Below are positions 1 to 8,783 of a DNA stretch of 36,226 nucleotides, piece by piece. How positions within the stretch are numbered: the stretch's first letter is position 1; each line of letters begins with the position of its first letter. The position numbers and the translations under genes were made by a program. A model generated the notes under the pieces. It ran no database searches. It saw nothing but the letters and a program-made list of their open reading frames with translations, and was not told the DNA's origin. This DNA is from an uncultured Actinomycetes bacterium (GTDB lineage: Bacteria; Actinomycetota; Actinomycetes; Nanopelagicales; Nanopelagicaceae): positions 1-36,226 of the forward strand of contig CAIWWH010000069.1 of NCBI GenBank assembly GCA_903916385.1, written 5' to 3'.

Positions 1-2
1 AA

Positions 3-116
3 CCGAGCTACCGGAGATTTATCGAACGCCGTATTCGAGAAGAGTTTGGATTCGAAGGCAGTCCTGTTGAAGTTTCGATAAAGGTCAGAGAGCGGGAAGA
101 AAGAAAACCGCGATGA
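3..116 (+). CDS. der: GTPase Der (EngA), C-terminal fragment, truncated by window start
   Basis: Frame 3 reads [37 protein letters not shown], matching the Der/EngA KH-domain C-terminus pattern (YrR..e.RiRe.FGFeG.Pi.i..R.r). Stop overlaps the next ATG (ATGA). Confidence 0.8.
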   Translation, partial: PSYRRFIERRIREEFGFEGSPVEVSIKVREREERKPR

Positions 117-673
117 AGTTATCTAGGCAAGAAGTGCTGACAATCCCCAATGGATTAACGCTCATTCGCGCCTGCGGAATTCCTCTCTTCTTATGGTTAC
201 TCCTTGGGGAGGATCTCAAGGGCTGGAGTTACCTGGTTTTGGCGATCGGAGCATGGACCGATTACTTCGATGGCAAGGTAGCCCGCTGGCTCCATCAGGA
301 ATCCAAATTGGGTGCGGCCATGGATCCCACAATCGACCGCCTCTATATTGCGGCCACCGTCATCGGATTGGCTATAAAAAATTACATTCCTTGGTGGATG
401 GTGATAGTTCTGGCTGCGCGGGATATTTATATGCTCGTACTGTTAGCTTTTTACCGGAAGCGCTCTGGAGAGGTATTCGCGGTTACCTTCATCGGAAAGG
501 CCGCGACATTTAACCTGCTTTACGCCTTTCCATTCCTCTTGTTAAGTAGCAAGAGCGCATGGGGCGAATTTGCACACTCCTTCGGGTGGGGTTTTGCGAT
601 CTGGGGGATAGGGTTGTACCTTCTAGCCGCCATCGATTATTCACGAATTGCAACGAAGTATCGCAGAGCATAA
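113..673 (+). CDS. CDP-alcohol phosphatidyltransferase family protein (phosphatidylglycerophosphate synthase-like)
   Basis: ORF 186 aa with the CDP-alcohol phosphatidyltransferase motif region [27 protein letters not shown]; multi-TM. Confidence 0.85.
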   Translation: MKLSRQEVLTIPNGLTLIRACGIPLFLWLLLGEDLKGWSYLVLAIGAWTDYFDGKVARWLHQESKLGAAMDPTIDRLYIAATVIGLAIKNYIPWWMVIVLAARDIYMLVLLAFYRKRSGEVFAVTFIGKAATFNLLYAFPFLLLSSKSAWGEFAHSFGWGFAIWGIGLYLLAAIDYSRIATKYRRA

Positions 674-684
674 GAGGGGGAGCC

Positions 685-1062
685 ATGTCTAACGTTCCAG
701 CAGATTTGAAGTACACAAAGGAACACGAATGGATCGCGGAGAGTTCCGCGACAACATTTCGTATTGGCATCACTGACTTTGCCCAAGGTGCGCTTGGGGA
801 TATCGTCTACATTCAACTTCCCAAGGTTGGTCAGAGCGTCGCCGCCGGAGAAGTTTGCGGTGAGGTTGAATCAACAAAATCTGTCTCGGAGATTTATTCG
901 CCGCTAACAGGAAAAGTAGTAGCGGTTAATCCAACTCTCGATGCGACACCTGAACTGATCAACCAAGAGCCATATGGCGCGGGATGGATAGCAGAAATTG
1001 AAATTTCCGAAGCACCCACCGATCTGCTCTCTAGCACAGAATACGAGGTTCTGACGGCTTGA
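685..1062 (+). CDS. gcvH: Glycine cleavage system H protein
   Basis: MSNVPADLKYTKEHEW...GEVESTKSVSEIYSPLTGKVV (lipoyl-lysine motif ESTKS). Track ORF starts at 559; the homologous start is ATG 685 with SD GGGGGAG. Confidence 0.95.
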   Translation: MSNVPADLKYTKEHEWIAESSATTFRIGITDFAQGALGDIVYIQLPKVGQSVAAGEVCGEVESTKSVSEIYSPLTGKVVAVNPTLDATPELINQEPYGAGWIAEIEISEAPTDLLSSTEYEVLTA

Positions 1063-1145
1063 TTTTTAATCTAGCGGTCAATACTGTCAGCCTCTAGTCA
1101 AGATAGAGATTGCAAGTTAATCTCGACCTTAGGTAAGGGGGAGAT

Positions 1146-1607
1146 ATGAACGATTCAAAAGCTCCCGAAGATCCTGCCAAAAGAGACTTAACCTCGACTA
1201 TTCATCTCTCTGCGCTCCGCTCCGTTCCAAAGCCAAGACCGCTGGAGGAGATTTACGCTCTTTTGTCACAGGAAGAGCGAGAGATAGTTAGCCAACTTCC
1301 TCGCAATTGCGCGATGTTGATTGTTATCGCCGGGCCAAATAAGGGAGCTCGCTTCTTAATAGATTCAGATGAGACCTTAATTGGTCGAGATCCGAGTAGC
1401 GAAATCTTTCTCGATGATGTGACGGTTTCTCGATCGCACGCAAAGATCACTCGCTCATCTCTCGGGGAGTTTCATCTGATTGATTGTGGAAGCCTCAATG
1501 GAAGTTACCTCAACGCACATCAGGTTCAGGAGTCCTCGCTCGCAACGGGTGATGAAATTCAAATTGGAAAGTTTAGATTGACCTATTTCAAGGGGAGGGG
1601 GAACTAG
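1146..1607 (+). CDS. FHA domain-containing protein (GarA/OdhI-like)
   Basis: FHA core GRDPSSEIFLDDVTVSRSHAKITR...DCGSLNGSYLN; located directly downstream of gcvH and upstream of merR as in mycobacterial garA loci. Confidence 0.88.
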   Translation: MNDSKAPEDPAKRDLTSTIHLSALRSVPKPRPLEEIYALLSQEEREIVSQLPRNCAMLIVIAGPNKGARFLIDSDETLIGRDPSSEIFLDDVTVSRSHAKITRSSLGEFHLIDCGSLNGSYLNAHQVQESSLATGDEIQIGKFRLTYFKGRGN

Positions 1608-2320
1608 TGGCTGTTCCAGCGCGCGCGTATCTAAGTATCGGAGAAGTTTTAGGAAAGTTGCGGGGAGATTTTCCAGATATAACCATCTCCAAGATTCGCT
1701 TTCTAGAGTCAGAAGGGTTGATTGAGCCACAACGCACCCCGTCGGGATACCGTAAATTTACCGGGGTCGATCTCGAGCGTCTTCGTTACGTACTCACTGC
1801 CCAGCGCGATCAATACCTTCCCCTTCGCGTCATTAAAGAAAATTTGGATGCCCTGGACCGCGGCTTGGAACCCGCTGCACTTCCCGGTGGATCAGCCACC
1901 CCACGTCTTGCCACTGTTGATGGAGAGTTTGCTCCCGGACATTTTGCGACCGAGAGCGAACTGCGCCTCTCTCGAGCCGAGCTCTTAGAATCTGCCAACC
2001 TGACGGACCAACAGTTGTCCGAGGTGGAGTCTTTCGGTCTCATCACAATTCGTGGTCGCTATTACGATGCCGATGCCCTTGCCGTGGCTCGCACGATCTC
2101 GGCGATTTCGGCCTTTGGGATAGAAGCTCGCCACCTGCGCTCCTTTAAGTCTGCCGCCGACCGCGAGGTTGGATTGGTCGAACAGGTCATAACTCCGATA
2201 CTTCGTCAGAAGAGTTCTGATGCGAAGGCTCGGGCTGATGAGGTGGCCAATGAGTTGGCCGCTCTTTCAGTAAAGCTCCATGCCGCTCTGGTTCGCGCCG
2301 GACTGCATCGCGCTAGATAA
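1607..2320 (+). CDS. MerR family transcriptional regulator (FtsR / Rv1828-like)
   Basis: ISKIRFLESEGLIEPQRTPSGYRKFTGVDLERLRYVL MerR helix-turn-helix; GTG start abutting the FHA gene stop. Confidence 0.88.
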   Translation: MAVPARAYLSIGEVLGKLRGDFPDITISKIRFLESEGLIEPQRTPSGYRKFTGVDLERLRYVLTAQRDQYLPLRVIKENLDALDRGLEPAALPGGSATPRLATVDGEFAPGHFATESELRLSRAELLESANLTDQQLSEVESFGLITIRGRYYDADALAVARTISAISAFGIEARHLRSFKSAADREVGLVEQVITPILRQKSSDAKARADEVANELAALSVKLHAALVRAGLHRAR

Positions 2321-2327
2321 TTAAGCC

Positions 2328-2795
2328 GTGAGTATCCCCGTAGAAGTCGTAGGCGTCCGCATCGAGATGCCATCCAATCAGCCCATAGTCCTATTAAAAG
2401 AGGTCGATGGAATTCGCTACCTGCCAATCTGGGTGGGTGCGGTTGAGGCTTCGGCGATTGCCTTTGCGCAACAGGGCCTCGCTCCGACCCGACCCTTGAC
2501 CCATGATCTCTTCACCTCTGTGCTCCACATCCTGAACTCTTCCGTGGAGCGGGTCGAAATCACCGACCTCATCGATGGCGTCTTCTATGCCGAGCTCCAT
2601 TTGGCTGGGGGAGTGACCGTTTCTGCCCGCCCGAGCGACGCCTTGGCCTTGGCGCTAAGAGCCGAAGCGCCCGTAACCGCCGCTGAATCACTTTTCAGTA
2701 AGGCAGGGATTGAGATTCCCGATCAATCCGAAGACGAAGTCGAGAAGTTTCGTGAGTTCTTGGATCAGATCAATCCCGACGACTTTGCCTCTTAG
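2328..2795 (+). CDS. Bifunctional nuclease family protein (DUF151)
   Basis: VEVVGVRIEMPSNQPIVLLKEVDGIRYLPIWVGAVEASAIAFAQQG...SARPSDALALALR, typical of the DUF151 family; conserved position between two merR genes. Confidence 0.88.
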   Translation: MSIPVEVVGVRIEMPSNQPIVLLKEVDGIRYLPIWVGAVEASAIAFAQQGLAPTRPLTHDLFTSVLHILNSSVERVEITDLIDGVFYAELHLAGGVTVSARPSDALALALRAEAPVTAAESLFSKAGIEIPDQSEDEVEKFREFLDQINPDDFAS

Positions 2796-2864
2796 GAAAT
2801 CTAAGTCTCAAGTAAAGGTTTAAAGTTTCTCGTGTCGTCTCTGCGTATTTGGAGCGGCTGGTTC

Positions 2865-2870
2865 TACTCT
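2865..2870 (+). promoter_or_regulatory. Putative -10 element TACTCT (leaderless start at ATG 2877)
   Basis: TACTCT (TAnnnT) ends exactly 7 nt before the A of ATG 2877, placing +1 on the start codon. Confidence 0.45.
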
Positions 2871-2876
2871 TAAGCC

Positions 2877-2921
2877 ATGCCGATCCCCTTCGGCCTTCCC
2901 GTAAGAAGTGAGTGTCCATGA
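2877..2921 (+). CDS. Putative 14-aa upstream leader peptide MPIPFGLPVRSECP
   Basis: ATG 2877 to TGA 2919-2921; the TGA overlaps ATG 2918 of the merR gene (ATGA). No SD upstream; -10-like TACTCT 6 nt upstream. Confidence 0.4.
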   Translation: MPIPFGLPVRSECP

Positions 2922-3421
2922 GCGAAGCTACCTCTGAGATCGGTTACCGCGGAGCTACAGCCTGTGTTGCGGCAGGTATCACATATCGACAGCTCGACTA
3001 CTGGGCTCGCACAGATCTTGTCTCACCCAGCATTAAGAGTGCCGCGGGCTCTGGTTCGCAACGGCTCTACAGCTTTCGCGACATACTCGTTCTCAAAATC
3101 GTTAAGAGACTTTTGGATACCGGGGTTTCACTCCAGAATATCCGCACCGCTGTTGAGCATCTTCGCAAGCGAGGGGTCGCAGATTTAGAGAGCATGACCT
3201 TGATGAGCGATGGAGTCTCAATCTACGAGTGTGGCAGTCCAGATGAGATCATCGACCTTCTGCAGGGCGGGCAGGGCGTCTTCGGCATCGCTATCAACCG
3301 AGTTTGGAATGAGGTCGAGGGCTCCTTGGCCAATTTGCAAGGCGAATCCACAGAAGATGGGTCGTTTATCACATCGACTAATGACGAACTAGCACTTCGT
3401 AGAAAGCGCAAGGGCGCTTAA
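2912..3421 (+). CDS. MerR family transcriptional regulator (Rv1830-like)
   Basis: GATACVAAGITYRQLDYWARTDLVSPSIKSAAGSGSQRLYSFRDILVLKIVKRLLD HTH; start may be ATG 2918 instead of GTG 2912. Confidence 0.87.
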   Translation: MSMSEATSEIGYRGATACVAAGITYRQLDYWARTDLVSPSIKSAAGSGSQRLYSFRDILVLKIVKRLLDTGVSLQNIRTAVEHLRKRGVADLESMTLMSDGVSIYECGSPDEIIDLLQGGQGVFGIAINRVWNEVEGSLANLQGESTEDGSFITSTNDELALRRKRKGA

Positions 3422-3481
3422 AACTCTTTATCCTTCCCCTAGGAGATTTATTACTTGGTGTGAATCTAAAAAGGGGGACGG

Positions 3482-6337
3482 GTGTCACTGCGCGAAAATT
3501 TTGTTGATCGCCACATTGGGCCAGATCAAAAAGAGATAGCAACGATGCTCTCCGAATTAGGTGAGCCCACTCTCGATTCCTTGATTGAAAAAGTCGTCCC
3601 TGAAAATATTGCTATGCGCGAACGCTTAGGTGACCTCATCCCTCGGGGCATCTCGGAGGTCGCTGTCATCGCTCGCCTCAAAGAATTTGCCGCAGAGAAC
3701 AAGGTTACGCGCTCTTATATTGGGACCGGCTATTACGGAACGATCACTCCACCGGTTGTACTTCGAAATATTTTGGAGAATCCCGCCTGGTACACGGCGT
3801 ATACGCCTTATCAGCCTGAAATCAGCCAAGGCCGGCTTGAAGCGATCTTTGCCTTTCAAAGCATTGTTGGGGATCTAACAGGTCTGCCTATTTCCAATGC
3901 TTCTATGTTGGATGAGGCTACCGCTGCGGCAGAAGCTATGACCTTGGCACGTCGCGTGTGGAGTGGAAGTGACGAAGCCGCCTTCTTTGTAGATTCACAC
4001 CTGCATCCACATATAAAGGCCGTGATTCATACCCGTGCCAAGCCATTGAAGATTGCAATCATTGAAGGAGCGCAGAGCACTCTAGATGATATGGATCAGG
4101 CAATTTTTGGCGCGCTCCTTGCGCAGTCTTCGACATACGGAGAAGTCTTCAATCTAGCTCCAGCTATTGCAGCGATCAAAAACGTTGGAGCAATCGCCAT
4201 TGTCGCCTGCGATCTCTTAGCGCTCACCCTCTACAAATCACCGGGGGAGTACGGCGCAGATGTTGCAGTTGGATCGGCCCAGCGCTTTGGAGTTCCCATG
4301 GGCTTTGGCGGTCCACACGCAGGATTCATGGCGGTGCGCCAAGGGCTAGAGCGTTCTTTGCCGGGGCGGCTCGTTGGACAGAGCGTTGATGTGCATGGAA
4401 ACCCCGCCTATCGTCTTGCGCTACAAACGCGTGAACAACATATCCGTCGCGATAAGGCGACCTCGAACATCTGCACGGCACAAGTTTTGCTGGCCGTGAT
4501 GTCCGGGTTCTACGCGATGTGGCATGGCCCAGATGGACTGCTTTCAATGGCGACTCGAGTACGCAAGCTCACTCATGAACTGCGATCAGCACTAGCCGCT
4601 AGCGGTTTCAAAGTGGGGGAGAAGGAGATCTTTGACACCTTCGTTGTCTCACAGGTTGATGGCGCGGATGTTCTGCGCCGCGCTTTAGAGTTCGGAATTA
4701 ACCTGCGCAAAGTTTCAGAGGAGAGCGTTGGAATTTCCCTTGATGAGACGGTGACCGAGAAAGATCTCTCTGATCTCTTGGCGGTATTCAATGCTTCTCG
4801 CAACGAAAATTTGAGTGCAATTCCAAAAGAGCTTGTGCGCCACACAAAGTTTCTTACTCACCGCGTCTTTAACACCTATCACTCCGAGACAGCCATGTTG
4901 CGCTACATCCGCACCTTGTCGGATCGAGATCTTGCCCTAGATCGCACGATGATCCCTCTTGGTTCCTGCACCATGAAGCTAAATGCCACAACGGAGATGA
5001 TTCCCGTAACCTGGCCAGAGTTCTCGTCGCTACATCCCTTTGCTCCTGCGACGCAGAGTTTGGGATATCGTCGTTTGATTCAGGAGTTATCTGATTGGCT
5101 TATTGCTATTACCGGGTATGACGCCGTATCGCTCCAACCGAATGCAGGTTCGCAGGGCGAGTTTGCAGGGCTACTTGCAATTCGTAACTGCCTCGATGCA
5201 CATGGTGAGAGTGCTCGTGACATTTGTCTCATTCCGTCCAGCGCCCATGGCACCAATGCTGCTAGCGCCGTAATGGCAGGAATGAAGGTGGTCGTTGTTG
5301 AGTGCGACGCTGCGGGCAATGTTTCCGTGGATGATCTCAAGGCAAAGATCGGAGAGTACAGCGAACGACTTGCTGCTTTGATGGTGACATATCCATCAAC
5401 ACATGGAGTCTTTGAAGAGGCCATCTCGGAGATTTGTGGTCTCGTCCATGATGCCGGGGGACAGGTGTATGTAGATGGTGCGAATCTCAATGCTCTCGTT
5501 GGGCTGGCGCAGCCTGGAAAATTTGGCGCAGATGTTTCGCACCTTAATCTCCATAAAACATTTTGTATTCCGCATGGCGGGGGAGGACCAGGTGTTGGAC
5601 CGGTAATCTCTCGGGCCCACTTAGCTCCATTCCTTCCTAACCATCCCCTAGATCTCACAGTTGGTTCTGCATCAGGTCCAGGACCTGTTAGTTCAGCACC
5701 CTTCGGTTCTGCCAGCATCTTGCCAATCTCATGGAGTTACATACAGATGATGGGTGGGGATGGTTTAACCAAAGCAACTGAGGTGGCAATTCTCTCGGCT
5801 AACTACATCGCTAAGAAATTGGATCCTCACTTTCCGGTTCTTTATAAGGGCGCGCACGGTTACATCGCCCACGAATGCATCGTTGATCTTCGTGAGATCA
5901 CGAAGAAGACTGGAGCGACCGTCGATGATGTCGCGAAGCGTTTAATGGATTATGGATTCCATGCGCCAACAGTGAGCTTTCCCGTCGCTGGAACTCTTAT
6001 GATCGAGCCAACTGAGTCCGAAGATATTGCTGAGATTGATCGCTTCATTAACGCGATGATCTCCATTAGAGCTGAAATCTCTGATATTGAACATGGCGAG
6101 TTAACGATCGAAGAGTCTCCACTTCGCTTTGCCCCACATACCGATAGTGACCTCTTACGAAGCGACTGGAATCGCAAATATTCACGCGAAGTGGCTGCTT
6201 ATCCACTGGGCAGCGATCCTGATATGGCTCACAAGGGTAAGTACTGGCCAGCGACTGGTCGCATCGACGGGGTCTTCGGAGATCGCAATCTAGTCTGCTC
6301 GTGCACTCCGATCTCCGAACTAGCGATCAACGGTTAG
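3482..6337 (+). CDS. gcvP: Glycine dehydrogenase (aminomethyl-transferring), P protein
   Basis: 951 aa; N-terminal [31 protein letters not shown], and PLP-lysine region [24 protein letters not shown]. Confidence 0.97.
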   Translation: MSLRENFVDRHIGPDQKEIATMLSELGEPTLDSLIEKVVPENIAMRERLGDLIPRGISEVAVIARLKEFAAENKVTRSYIGTGYYGTITPPVVLRNILENPAWYTAYTPYQPEISQGRLEAIFAFQSIVGDLTGLPISNASMLDEATAAAEAMTLARRVWSGSDEAAFFVDSHLHPHIKAVIHTRAKPLKIAIIEGAQSTLDDMDQAIFGALLAQSSTYGEVFNLAPAIAAIKNVGAIAIVACDLLALTLYKSPGEYGADVAVGSAQRFGVPMGFGGPHAGFMAVRQGLERSLPGRLVGQSVDVHGNPAYRLALQTREQHIRRDKATSNICTAQVLLAVMSGFYAMWHGPDGLLSMATRVRKLTHELRSALAASGFKVGEKEIFDTFVVSQVDGADVLRRALEFGINLRKVSEESVGISLDETVTEKDLSDLLAVFNASRNENLSAIPKELVRHTKFLTHRVFNTYHSETAMLRYIRTLSDRDLALDRTMIPLGSCTMKLNATTEMIPVTWPEFSSLHPFAPATQSLGYRRLIQELSDWLIAITGYDAVSLQPNAGSQGEFAGLLAIRNCLDAHGESARDICLIPSSAHGTNAASAVMAGMKVVVVECDAAGNVSVDDLKAKIGEYSERLAALMVTYPSTHGVFEEAISEICGLVHDAGGQVYVDGANLNALVGLAQPGKFGADVSHLNLHKTFCIPHGGGGPGVGPVISRAHLAPFLPNHPLDLTVGSASGPGPVSSAPFGSASILPISWSYIQMMGGDGLTKATEVAILSANYIAKKLDPHFPVLYKGAHGYIAHECIVDLREITKKTGATVDDVAKRLMDYGFHAPTVSFPVAGTLMIEPTESEDIAEIDRFINAMISIRAEISDIEHGELTIEESPLRFAPHTDSDLLRSDWNRKYSREVAAYPLGSDPDMAHKGKYWPATGRIDGVFGDRNLVCSCTPISELAING

Positions 6338-6343
6338 ATCCCT

Positions 6344-7138
6344 GTGGCTGATTACATCGCAAAGAAGATTGACTTTGATTTTGAAGTCGATGGAGATGTT
6401 GAAAAGTCGGTATGGAGTGATGCAACGTGGAGTAGGCCTTTCGTAGATATGGCTACGGGGGAGCGCGCTGAGTTCGAGACGCGTTGCGCAATTCTGTGGA
6501 GCGCTGACTACCTGTATGTGGCCATGACCGCCGAGGAGCCCAATATCCAGGCCCACCTCACAGAGCGAGACAGCCTCATCTTCCTCGAAAATGATCTCGA
6601 GCTCTTCATTGATGGCGGGGATGCTTATTACGAATTTGAAGTCAATGCTCGCAATACGATCTATGAGGTCTTCTTTATTTGGCGGGAAGCCCTAGAAGAC
6701 ACCCACCGATTCCCACCCGAGCTCTTCGATATCCATGCGAAGGGTGTCTACACCTTTGGAGGCGATTACGACCGCACGGGTGCCTCCTTTTGGGTTGGCA
6801 CACACCCGAGGGGCGTGCGCTGGGCATTTCGAGAGTTCGATATGCCGGGGTTACGCAGCGCCGTAGGCCTCAAGGGAACTCTTAATGACCCAACTAGCAC
6901 CGACCAGGGATGGTCGGTCGAACTCGCTATCCCTTGGCAGAGCCTCAAATACCTGGCAGATGGACGCCAGTTGCCACCCGCAGACGGTGACCTCTGGAAG
7001 TTCTTTCTGGGGCGTTTTGATAAGAAGGTTGTAGATGGAAGAGAGATCTCACCGCATCCAGCTAGCGCACTGCGATCGCATGGCGTCTATGACACCCATA
7101 TGCCGGAGGAGTGGAGCGTTATCGCATTCGAGGAGTAA
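6344..7138 (+). CDS. Carbohydrate-binding family 9-like (CBM9-like) domain protein, no signal peptide
   Basis: Pattern VWSDATWSRPFVDM...TRCAILWSADYLYVAMTAEEPNIQAHLTERDSLIFLENDLELFIDGGDAYYEFEVNARNTIYEVFF and QGWSVELAIPWQSL resembles CBM9-like domains; GTG start 6 bp after the gcvP stop. Confidence 0.7.
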   Translation: MADYIAKKIDFDFEVDGDVEKSVWSDATWSRPFVDMATGERAEFETRCAILWSADYLYVAMTAEEPNIQAHLTERDSLIFLENDLELFIDGGDAYYEFEVNARNTIYEVFFIWREALEDTHRFPPELFDIHAKGVYTFGGDYDRTGASFWVGTHPRGVRWAFREFDMPGLRSAVGLKGTLNDPTSTDQGWSVELAIPWQSLKYLADGRQLPPADGDLWKFFLGRFDKKVVDGREISPHPASALRSHGVYDTHMPEEWSVIAFEE

Positions 7139-7173
7139 TTCTCTCTCATGCTTTTTACTTTACATAATGTAGA

Positions 7174-7890
7174 TTATCGGCGATATACAATACGCTGGAA
7201 ACCCCAGATCGTTGTCTTTCGCCAGGCCTCCACAACTATCTTTCGACTCATCTTCGAACTTCCGGCTACCCGCTCTATGAAGGTAATTGGAACCTCCGCA
7301 ATTGCCAGTCCTTGCGAATGCGCGATGCGAACAATTTCGATCTGAAATCCATAACCCACTGTCGACAAATTGGCGGAAAAGATGGCATCGACCATCCGTC
7401 GACTTAAAACTCGGTACCCACTGGTGAGGTCGCGATACTGCAAACCGAGGGCAACAGAGGCATATTTTGTTCCAAAACGCGATATCAACCTCCTAGAAAG
7501 CGGCCAGTTGATCACCGAACCGCCTTCCATCCACCGGGTTCCAAGGACCAGATCTGCCTTATCTGCTGCCTCCAAGAGCCGTCTTAGCTCTTCTGGCTGG
7601 TGCGAGCCATCCGCATCCATCTCTACAAATCGTCCGTAGCCTTGAGCTAATCCCCAAGCAAAACCCGCCAAATATGCGGGACCCAATCCACCTTTTTTGG
7701 CACGATGAAGTACGAAAGTAGATTCGTCCTTAAGGGAATTAGCAATCTCTCCGGTTCCATCTGGGGAGTTATCATCGACGATCAAAATGTGGACGTCTGG
7801 AGCGGCCTTTCGCAATCTAGTGATCACATCGGTGATATTGAGTGCCTCGTTGTAGGTTGGAACTACAACCAGGACCTTGCTCACTACCAA
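7174..7890 (-). CDS. Polyprenol monophosphomannose synthase / GT2 family glycosyltransferase
   Basis: VVVPTYNEALNITDVITRL...ILIVDDNSPDGTGEIA...FVEMDADGSHQPEEL...DLTSGYR, DPM1-type GT2. Confidence 0.9.
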   Translation of the reverse strand: MVVSKVLVVVPTYNEALNITDVITRLRKAAPDVHILIVDDNSPDGTGEIANSLKDESTFVLHRAKKGGLGPAYLAGFAWGLAQGYGRFVEMDADGSHQPEELRRLLEAADKADLVLGTRWMEGGSVINWPLSRRLISRFGTKYASVALGLQYRDLTSGYRVLSRRMVDAIFSANLSTVGYGFQIEIVRIAHSQGLAIAEVPITFIERVAGSSKMSRKIVVEAWRKTTIWGFQRIVYRR

Positions 7891-8783
7891 TTGAGTGCCG
7901 CAATCATTCGGTCCACCGAGGCTCCCAGCCCATAATCTTCTTTGAATTGCCAGATCTTCTCTATATTCTCTGGGCGCTTGGGCATGGCAATCGACATAGG
8001 TGGGATTGGGACATCAAGGGCGCAGTGCACAAGTTTTGGTGCGATCGCCACGTACTCTGATCCTTCAATCAACTTCTTTCGCAGATTATTCGGCAATCTC
8101 TCGTCTTGTGCGTATGCAGCAGTTAGCGCCTCTTCGATTGTTGCGAAATTGTTTGCAATCAGCGCGGCGCCCTTCTCTCCAATCCCCCTAACTCCGGGCA
8201 GACCATCAGATGCATCGCCGCGGATCATGGCAAAGAGGGCGTACCGCTCCCCTGGGATGCCATAGCGAGAACTCACCCAGGCGCGGTCGACCAGATCATG
8301 ATTAGAAATTCCCTTAGCAAGGTAGACAATCTTCACCCGACGTTTATCGTCAACAAGTTGGAAAAGATCGCGATCGCCCGTGGCAACGTAGGTGGGTCCG
8401 CGCTCTTTGACACTGAAAGTTGCCATGATGTCGTCGGCTTCATAATCGTCAACGCCCACCATTGGAATACCAAAGGCTTCTAAGAGATCTAGCAAGATAG
8501 GTATCTGAGGTCCCAATGTGTCAGGTTCCTCTTCTTCACCGCTCTCGTCCACTCGATTAGCTTTATATCCGGGAAAGAGTTCTACTCGCCAGCTGGGACG
8601 CCAATCCCCTTCAAGGCAAGCAACCAGCCGTGATGGTTGATACTGAGTTATCAACCTGGATGACATATCCAGAAAACCTTTGATGGCATTTACGGGTTCG
8701 CCGCTTGGCGAGAGCAAGGTATCTGGCATGCCGAAATAGGCGCGGTACCAGAGGGAAGCGCTATCCAGTAATAAGAGAGTCAT
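7884..8783 (-). CDS. 5'-3' exonuclease (DNA polymerase I N-terminal-like / flap nuclease)
   Basis: LLLDSASLWYRAYFG...DDYEADDIMATF...VATGDRDLFQLV...GDASDGLPGVRGIGEKGA (H3TH motif). Confidence 0.9.
   Translation of the reverse strand: MTLLLLDSASLWYRAYFGMPDTLLSPSGEPVNAIKGFLDMSSRLITQYQPSRLVACLEGDWRPSWRVELFPGYKANRVDESGEEEEPDTLGPQIPILLDLLEAFGIPMVGVDDYEADDIMATFSVKERGPTYVATGDRDLFQLVDDKRRVKIVYLAKGISNHDLVDRAWVSSRYGIPGERYALFAMIRGDASDGLPGVRGIGEKGAALIANNFATIEEALTAAYAQDERLPNNLRKKLIEGSEYVAIAPKLVHCALDVPIPPMSIAMPKRPENIEKIWQFKEDYGLGASVDRMIAALNW

Noticed and set aside
559-684. N-terminal extension of gcvH in the ORF track
   Set aside because: The extension overlaps the pgsA 3' end and is not GcvH-like; ATG 685 has a good SD and matches the family start.
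3422-3481. Possible glycine riboswitch upstream of gcvP
   Set aside because: Only 60 bp of intergenic DNA and no recognisable tandem glycine aptamer core; too short.
5080-5718. 212-aa ORF on the minus strand inside gcvP
   Set aside because: Antisense shadow ORF in a fully conserved gcvP region; no recognisable domain, Pro/Ser/Arg-rich composition typical of antisense frames.
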